Assembly: GCA_030544235.1 (NCBI GenBank) | Contig: CM060474.1 | Coordinates: 4,198,398-4,262,397 of the forward strand | Length of the DNA: 64,000 nucleotides | Source: Lepturacanthus savala | Taxonomy: Eukaryota > Chordata > Actinopteri > Scombriformes > Trichiuridae | Reading direction: 5' to 3' | In this document: positions 57,801-64,000 of the stretch, piece by piece | How the letters are laid out: each line of letters opens with the position of its first letter | Position numbering within the stretch: the stretch's first letter is position 1 | Made by a program: the position numbers and the translations under genes | The notes under the pieces: generated by a model | What the model saw: the letters and a program-made list of their open reading frames with translations, nothing else | Databases searched by the model: none | What the model was told of the DNA's origin: nothing

Positions 57801-59264
57801 AACTGAATTACAGTGATGGTTGAACATATAAATGCTGTCAGAGGAGAGAAAACGTAATCCACCGCCCAGGATCAGCACTTTGGACGTTGTTTAGTTCATT
57901 GCTTGTTTATTATGAGGATTCACATTAGCTGTTGCCTTGGCAACTAGCTAGTCTTACTGGGGTCCAAGACAACATCAAGACAACATGAAAACATGAACAG
58001 AACAGAAAGAAACAGGGGAAAAAATGACCAAAATGTCTGTACACATGTAGAGAATGTCCTCTTATAGTACAAACAACAGAATTAGAACAGGGTAAAGGTG
58101 AATAATATAATGCTAAGAAAATAACAGTGAAAGCAAAGAAGTTTGTGTGAATGAACCTTTTACTGAGTGAGTTACAACTTTTATTGGTTCTGTCTTTTCA
58201 AACTTTCTGTTTTACATCACGTTCAGTTTAGTTTTTTTAGTTCAGGTTTAATGAAAGCGAACGTCATTACTGAGCAGCAGCAACAACTCGCTCACTCACT
58301 CACACACTCACACACACACTAGACTTGTAGTTTCTGAGAGATTTGACATGCTTATTTTCCTTGGACATCATTATTGGTGGTGGTATGGCAGTAATTCATT
58401 GCGTTATTGATGTCTATGGTGTAGAATGGAGAAATAAGTTTGGTTCATCTGACCTAGTTTCACTCATGGAAGAAAGAGGTTCCACTGTCCACTGAAAATG
58501 ATAAACCAGAGTCACTTGCACCTGGTAAGAAAAGGTCCATAAAAGTAGACAAAAACTTTGGAATATTCCTCCATACTGCTCATCCACTGCAATCCAAGTG
58601 TCTTGGATGTGTAACCTCCAGAGTTTACTCAAAACAACGTCATTTGGTGTATTTTTATAACATAAACAGTCATTATACCAGAGCTGACTGGGTGAAAGCT
58701 CATTTGTTCATGCGCTATAGGAGCTTCGCAGCGAGAATTTACGTCAGTTTTTCTTTTTTTTTCAAAGTTTCAAAGTAGCATAGCAGGCCCCTCTGGTGTT
58801 TGTTTGGTTTTGCTGTGATTACCGTGAGCGAGTCACTGTGGTCACGCTATCTGCACTTCAAAACTTTAGTGCTCATTTACATCGTTATCACGGTAAAGCT
58901 ACTTCATGGTGCATTCAAGTGCACCATGTTGAAACAGGAATCGATTGCAGTTTCTAAATGTTTTTGTTTTCATTCAGTGAAATACATTACCCTGTAATTA
59001 CTTTCTTATTTAAATGTTTTTACCATGTGCTATGGTAACCATTAAGAAATTATGAAGTTATTCTGTAATTTACATACCAACTTATTATATGATATAAACC
59101 GTCTATGGTTCAAATTACACCACAATATAAATTTCAGGCCATATCATCTATACCTAATTTTGAGTACATACTCCCTCAACCTATTCATTGCATTATTCCG
59201 TTTTCTTTGTTGTTATTACTGGTGTATTTGAGATAGTTCTACTTTAACAGCATCAGGACTCAAT
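54891..59264 (+). other. Intronic stretch, no gene
   Basis: No coding exon or clear transposon end was found. Notable composition: C-run 54938-54956, C-rich tract 56480-56600, G-run 56891-56907 and pyrimidine-rich 56990-57090. 57110-57300 is repeat-free and may be regulatory. Confidence 0.5.
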
Positions 59265-59430
59265 CCTCTAATAGTGTAGAAATAGCATAGCAGTCATGCA
59301 ATTATCACACACGTTTGATCTCAGTCAATTGATGAAAACATTAATAGTGAATTCATGATCTGTCTTGGTCTTGATACTCTGGTCTTGGTAGTGTCTTGGT
59401 CTCAGTTTAGGTGGTCTTGACTACAAATCT
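59265..59430. mobile_element. Dispersed repeat, GTCTTGGTCTTGAC family, copy 2
   Basis: Right part of the family at 39912-40312: TAGTGTAGAAATAGCATAGC, GTCAATTGATGAAAAC and GGTCTTGGTAGTGTCTTGGT, ending GGTCTTGACTACAAATC. The left end is missing. Confidence 0.7.
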
Positions 59431-59431
59431 A

Positions 59432-59432
59432 T

Positions 59433-59461
<29 letters not shown>
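59432..59461. repeat. (CA)n microsatellite
   Basis: About 14 CA units. A (GT)n run lies at 59885-59909. Confidence 0.94.
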
Positions 59462-59465
<4 letters not shown>

Positions 59466-60404
59466 TCTTTCTCTCCAGCCTCCACCTGCCACACTGAGGG
59501 AGGTTTAGGCAGCAGGAACCATGTGGTCTGATCCATCCAGGGAGACGCTGCTCCTTCTCTCTCTGCTTCTGTTTGTCTGCCCATCTGCCTCCAAACCTCC
59601 TCCTCTTCCTCCTCCTTCACCTCCTCCTCCTCATCCTCTTCCTCCTCCTTCACCACCTCCTCCACGATCACACCATAACTAATTTGTGTTCTTTTTCTGT
59701 TCTTTACACACTCCACTTCGGTCGATTAGCACGTCGCTAACATTTTTTTTTCCGCGTTGCTTCCCCGCGAGAGTCGTCTCCGGCGGGAGCTCATTATCGC
59801 CGGGCATGAAGTTGACTGCCAGGGTCCCGGCTGATTTGTCACATCCTAGTTCCCTCCCACCGCCACTGTGCCCGTTTTGTTAAGCGTGTGTGTGTGTGTG
59901 TGTGTGTGTTGCATTGTTTTTTGTGGCCCCTGTGCTTGTTACTGTCTTGTTTGGTGACAGTAAGTCTTGTCGGCGGCGTCACGTGTTTTGTTGAGAGCGT
60001 TTCCATGTTGTGTTTGTCATGTCGCTGCTGTTGTTCACAGTGATTCATACAAAGTTTTGTTTATGGCTTAACAGTAGCCATAAATAATAACGTACAGTGG
60101 AGCGGAAGCGGCGCCCGGCTGAGCTTCGTCCTCCTACAAGATGCATGAGACGAGCTGGAAGCAGCAAAGATTCATGACTCAACCAGAGGGTTTCAGCTTG
60201 TTGGCTTCATCAGGACTTTACATCAGTTCATCCAGAAGCCTGAAAACACAAAATTGTTGACAAGGTGTTGTCACAAACAAACAAGACATGGTTTAATGTC
60301 CCTCAGTCACATGACCTCTCAGGTTACACCAAACCCTCATGGCTCATGGCTCATGAGTCATGGCTCAAATATTTAGTTACACAGCAGCACAGACATTACT
60401 GAAT

Positions 60405-60560
60405 AATCATATTACAGAAATATTATAGGAATATTACAGTATATTATTGGAAGAATACAGTAAAATTATAGGAATATTACAGGATTAGCATGAGGATATT
60501 ACAGGATTATTATAGGAATATTAAAGGATTATTACAGGATTATTTGGGGATACTATAGGC
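60405..60560. repeat. Degenerate AT-rich tandem repeat, ATTATAGGAATATTACAG
   Basis: Repeated TATTACAGGATTATTATAGG-type units with irregular spacing. Confidence 0.75.
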
Positions 60561-60663
60561 ACCAGTGTGTCTCCACTCACTCTTCCACAGGTTCTTGTCA
60601 CTGTGATCATGACGGTGACTCTATAGAGTAAATAGGCTACAACACAGTAGAGAGTAGAGTATT

Positions 60664-60800
60664 AGATCAGATTAGATGAGATAGGACTTTATTGATCCTT
60701 TGGGAGGTTCCTTCTGGGAAATTGAAGCTCCAACATGTCACATACAGCACTGTTATAAAACTATAGAAGAGAAATAAAACCTATATACCAATATCAACAC
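60664..60800 (+). repeat. Dispersed repeat, ACTTTATTGATCC type
   Basis: AGATAGGACTTTATTGATCC, a TTCTGGGAAATTGAAGC-like block and TCACATACAGCACTG resemble a repeat tail widespread in fish genomes. Single diverged copy here. Confidence 0.45.
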
Positions 60801-61159
60801 AGAGAAAATAAAATAAGTAATACATTTTAAAAAATTAAATACTGATACACACCTTTGTTATTGCTACATTATTGTAAGAGTGCACATGAAATGAGGTAGG
60901 TGAGTAATAGAAATTGCACACAGTAACCAATATTATATACAATATAATTTACATTATTATGAACTATATACAGTACATATGACTATAATACAAGTACAAT
61001 AAATATATATAATATATGGGTGAGTGATAGAACTGCTATGTGGTGTAACCCTGAAAACTTGCTTCACTTATCTTTGGGAGCAGCAGCTTGTTGCTGATCA
61101 GCTTCTCTGGCTGATGTTTGTTGAGGTTCTCCTCTCTGCTACTAAGGCCAGAGGCTCCA

Positions 61160-61460
61160 GTCTAGTTTCAGGCTAATTCATTAATCACCTCTTTGAGTCC
61201 AAACCTCAGTTTTAGAAATCAATAAATGCGCAGGTGATATCGGAAGCGTCAACAGATTCTTTAAAGTGAGACTGTTCCTCTCATGTTTGTACCTAATCAC
61301 AGATTAATGGTCTCAGAGGGTACAGGAACCAAATCAGCGATAATTTAATTTAAACGGCCAGTTGATCCCAATTAGAGGATTATATGAATCACTCTTGTAA
61401 TTGCTAATGTATCTGTCATTATCTCCTTCTGCTGACTGGAGGAATAAACGTGTGGACGAC
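61160..61460. promoter_or_regulatory. Candidate conserved non-coding element
   Basis: Complex sequence without recognised repeats, with several homeodomain-type cores (GGCTAATTCATTAATCACC, GATAATTTAATTTAAACGG, CCCAATTAGAGGATT, TGTAATTGCTAATGTATC). It looks like the tissue enhancers often found in introns of developmental and neural genes. Appearance only. Confidence 0.33.
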
Positions 61461-61518
61461 AGTCAGAGATAAATAAGAAGGTCGGCTGTGACGGGCTGGA
61501 AGGAAGGAACTGAATTTA

Positions 61519-61605
61519 TGAAAGATTACTTAGACATGGTAGGACATGTTTTAGATGTTTTTATTGCTTACAATTGCCTAAATTATATATATATATATAT
61601 ATATT
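61519..61605 (+). mobile_element. piggyBac-like MITE fragment
   Basis: GATTACTTAGACATGGTAGG and TTGCCTAAATTATATATAT match the left part of 45044-45557, including the TA run. Confidence 0.6.
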
Positions 61606-62042
61606 TTAATTGAACAAAATGTCTCTGAGTCAAAATCATTATTTCATATTCAAAGCATCAAAGCAATCACCAACAAACATCTCTGATTTTTATATATTTC
61701 ATGAAATTGTGTTGTAGCTGAACCTCAGATTTTGCAGAAATCCTGTGGGTTTATATTAAAAAGAAATATCATATTTCCTATTTGTTTCGTGTTATTGGAG
61801 TCACGTTTGGTGAAGCTGTGTAGATATGACGTCTGAGGGACCAGGACACATGGGGTGTCATTTGGCCAATAGTCGGTGCTGTAGCAGCATTGTCTGCCTT
61901 AAAAGGTTTAAACTGTCCTTCACTGGTGTCAAGAACTGTTCATCAGATCCAACTTCCCAATCCTTGGGAAATGGTGATCAACATTTTACACCATTTTATG
62001 AACCTAACATCTATCAGAGTAATCATTTCAATCATCAATACA

Positions 62043-62392
62043 TTAACTCTCTATTGCACAAAATATTTAGACATTCTAAAAAATGTTTTGAATGTTTTTT
62101 TTATTACTTAAAATGGCCTGAATAATAGATAGATTTAAGAAATATAAGAACAAGTTGTAAATAAAGTCTCAGGATAGTTTCATGCGGTGTAAGTCAATGG
62201 GACTCCATTAGATTGTATGCACTAATTTTCCATATTTTCCAATATATATATATTGTTGCCAGGTTTTCTTAAAACATAAAAGCTCCCTTTTCACATCTAA
62301 CTGTAAAACATTGGTTTTATATCACAGCTTTTTAGAAAAATGAAGAAAAAGTAACTGTTGCCATATGGCAACACTATGCAATAGAGGGTTAA
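62043..62392 (+). mobile_element. piggyBac-like MITE, copy 3
   Basis: TTAA at both ends: TTAACTCTCTATTGCACAA at left and CTATGCAATAGAGGGTTAA at right, an inverted repeat of about 15 bp. 350 bp, no coding capacity. This is the clearest copy of the family. Confidence 0.8.
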
Positions 62393-63148
62393 TTGACATC
62401 ATCAGAATAGTCGGCTGCAGGGCCACTGACGACATTCAAAACAGGTGTTTGACACATGCATCTTTCCAAAGTCAGTATGAGACAGACAAGATGAATCATT
62501 TTTCAGGATTTTATCATTTTGTTTTATTTTTCTGAAGAAGCAGAGACAGATTCCGCTCGGCTGAGTCACACAGACATTTAACGTGATGCATAAAACATCC
62601 AGAATCTGCAGTTTGACATCAACATGTTGAATAATGTTTGTGAATATTTAATTCAGTGGAGGGTGGGACATTCTCCTCTGTCTCTATCAACAAATATTCG
62701 TCTTTCCCCGAGCAGGAAAAGAGCAGCCGAGGCTGTGACGAGAGGCTGGAATCAGTTTCCTGACATCGACTCCATTAGAGGAAAAGCAGCTGGTAGAAAG
62801 AAAGATGGAGAGAAGGAGAGAGCTGGTGTCAGGAAGGGAGAACAAGGGACTCCACTCTTCATCTGTCACTAATCCTGCGTATGATTCCTCCCCTCTGCTC
62901 GTCCAGCTCCTCTCTCTCTCTCTCTCTCTCTATCTCCTGTCATTGTTTGGCCGTGTTTTATTTCCTTTCACTTCAGTTTTTTACTTACCGTGTCTTTCTG
63001 TTTTATCAGTCGTTTATCGTTTATCAAACACCTCCTCTCCTCCTTTCTCTTCTTTCTTACTGCATCACATCCCCCCATCCTCTTCCCATCAGAACAGCAG
63101 ACCTTCTTTTATTAAAAACCAGAAACATTAGGGAGACTGAGACCTGCC

Positions 63149-63149
<1 letters not shown>

Positions 63150-63212
<63 letters not shown>
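63150..63212. repeat. (GT)n microsatellite
   Basis: About 31 uninterrupted GT units. Confidence 0.97.
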
Positions 63213-63215
<3 letters not shown>

Positions 63216-64000
63216 TGATGCAGGCCTTGAGGTGTGATATTTCAACTTTTCAGCAAACAAGCAGAATTTACAGCCGTGGGGATGGATGGATTATGGGCAG
63301 ACAGACGGACGAGTGTTACGGTGTGGATGGATGGATGATGGATGGATGAGTGAGAGAACGGCGGCGTGAGACTCTGCAGTTAGAGTTTGTTTATCGTCCA
63401 TCTCTCAGTATCAGTGCAGTTAAGCTGCTGACCCCCTGACCCCTGGTTCCGATTATCCTGGTGTTCCCAGAGGCAGAATTTACCACAGAAATAACTCAGA
63501 TGGAAGTAAAACACACAGGAACACGTCCAAGCTGCTGCTGAAGGGAAGAGTGAGAGCTGGATTCAGAACATGGAAGCTTATAGTTTATGGATCATAAAGT
63601 CCAAAACGAGGCGAGGAGCAAACAGCTCCGTGTTTATCTGCTGAAACTGGAAGGTGATAAAGGGTTTGGTCCGTTCTGATGATCCAGGATGCTGCTCAGA
63701 GCAGGAACCTGCTTCCACAAACTGGGAATCATCAGGAGCGTGTGTGTGTGTGTGTGTTTGTGCTGACGAGTGTGAAAACTGTGAATGAGCACAGCTGTGA
63801 CAGTCGAGTAACTCGCACTCTCTCTCACACACAGACTAGGAAGCAGTCCCTGTGTGTGGTGTGTGTGTGTATGTGGTGTGTGTGTGTGTGTGTGGGGCGA
63901 ATGGACAGATGTCCCCACTCTCTGTCCCACAGATGGGCTGTGTGATGCCACTGTGTCCTTGTCCAGGATTCACAGGATGCTTGGACACACACACCGAACT
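63213..64000 (+). other. End of window, intronic, no gene
   Basis: GGAT/GATG-type short repeats occur at 63280-63350 and GT/CA tracts at 63740-63895. Nothing in the last 800 bp resembles the next MPPED1 exon. Confidence 0.5.

Larger units (their letters stand above)
42503..64000 (+). other. MPPED1: MPPED1 intron after coding exon 3, continuing past the window
   Basis: The donor GTGAGT is at 42503. No following exon is recognised before 64000, so this intron exceeds 21.4 kb. It contains MITEs, Tc1 remnants and microsatellites listed separately. Less repetitive patches (46690-46860, 49880-50060, 57110-57300, 59745-59870, 61160-61460) are candidates for conserved non-coding DNA. Confidence 0.85.

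Noticed and set aside
61826..62125. 99-residue plus-strand frame
   Set aside because: The second half overlaps the piggyBac-like MITE at 62043 and no family is recognisable.
42503..64000. MPPED1 coding exon 4 inside the window
   Set aside because: No stretch resembling the expected continuation (PWF..GWGFNLPRG, or the GHIHEGYG motif) was found on the + strand.

Overview
This is a vertebrate nuclear window, almost certainly from a ray-finned (teleost) fish. It has no prokaryotic-style gene packing. It is saturated with long (CA/GT)n, (TA)n and (CT)n microsatellites, several families of Tc1-like elements and MITEs, tRNA-derived SINE-like repeats, and GT-AG introns of 1 to more than 20 kb. The only protein-coding gene I can support is the 5' two-thirds of MPPED1 (metallophosphoesterase domain containing 1) on the + strand.

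Gene layout. A CpG-rich segment at about 2750-3330 is the likely promoter and non-coding first exon; its exact ends are inferred. A second exon starts at a good acceptor (16353) and carries 5' UTR plus the ATG at 16558. Coding exons are 16558-16730, 17856-18037 and 42277-42502. All three join in phase, give 193 complete codons plus a split Trp, and contain the metal-binding SDTH, AGD and GNHE motifs. The rest of the protein (roughly the last 130 residues, including the C-terminal His motif) is not in the window. The last intron therefore runs from 42503 past 64000. I found no other gene, tRNA or rRNA.

Non-coding layout. 1-2700: flank with nested inverted-repeat elements. 3903-7087: a 3.2-kb satellite (7-bp units changing into 15/12-bp units) inside the presumed first intron; its long minus-strand reading frames are artefacts of unit length. 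7088-16352: intronic sequence with a diverged ~200-bp tandem array, a large inverted repeat and several MITEs. 18038-42276: a 24-kb intron holding a near full-length dead Tc1 transposon, truncated Tc1 copies, piggyBac-like and other MITEs, two closely matching SINE-like copies nested inside other elements, and three minisatellites. 42503-64000: more MITEs, including a head-to-head pair, and some low-repeat stretches that could be conserved regulatory DNA.

I did not find a new biological system. The most interesting material is the unit switching in the promoter-proximal satellite, the nested transposon stratigraphy, MITE families with recognisable termini and target duplications, and microsatellites that appear to be carried by transposons. 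Family assignments of repeats rest on visible termini and on similarity between copies inside the window, not on a database search.
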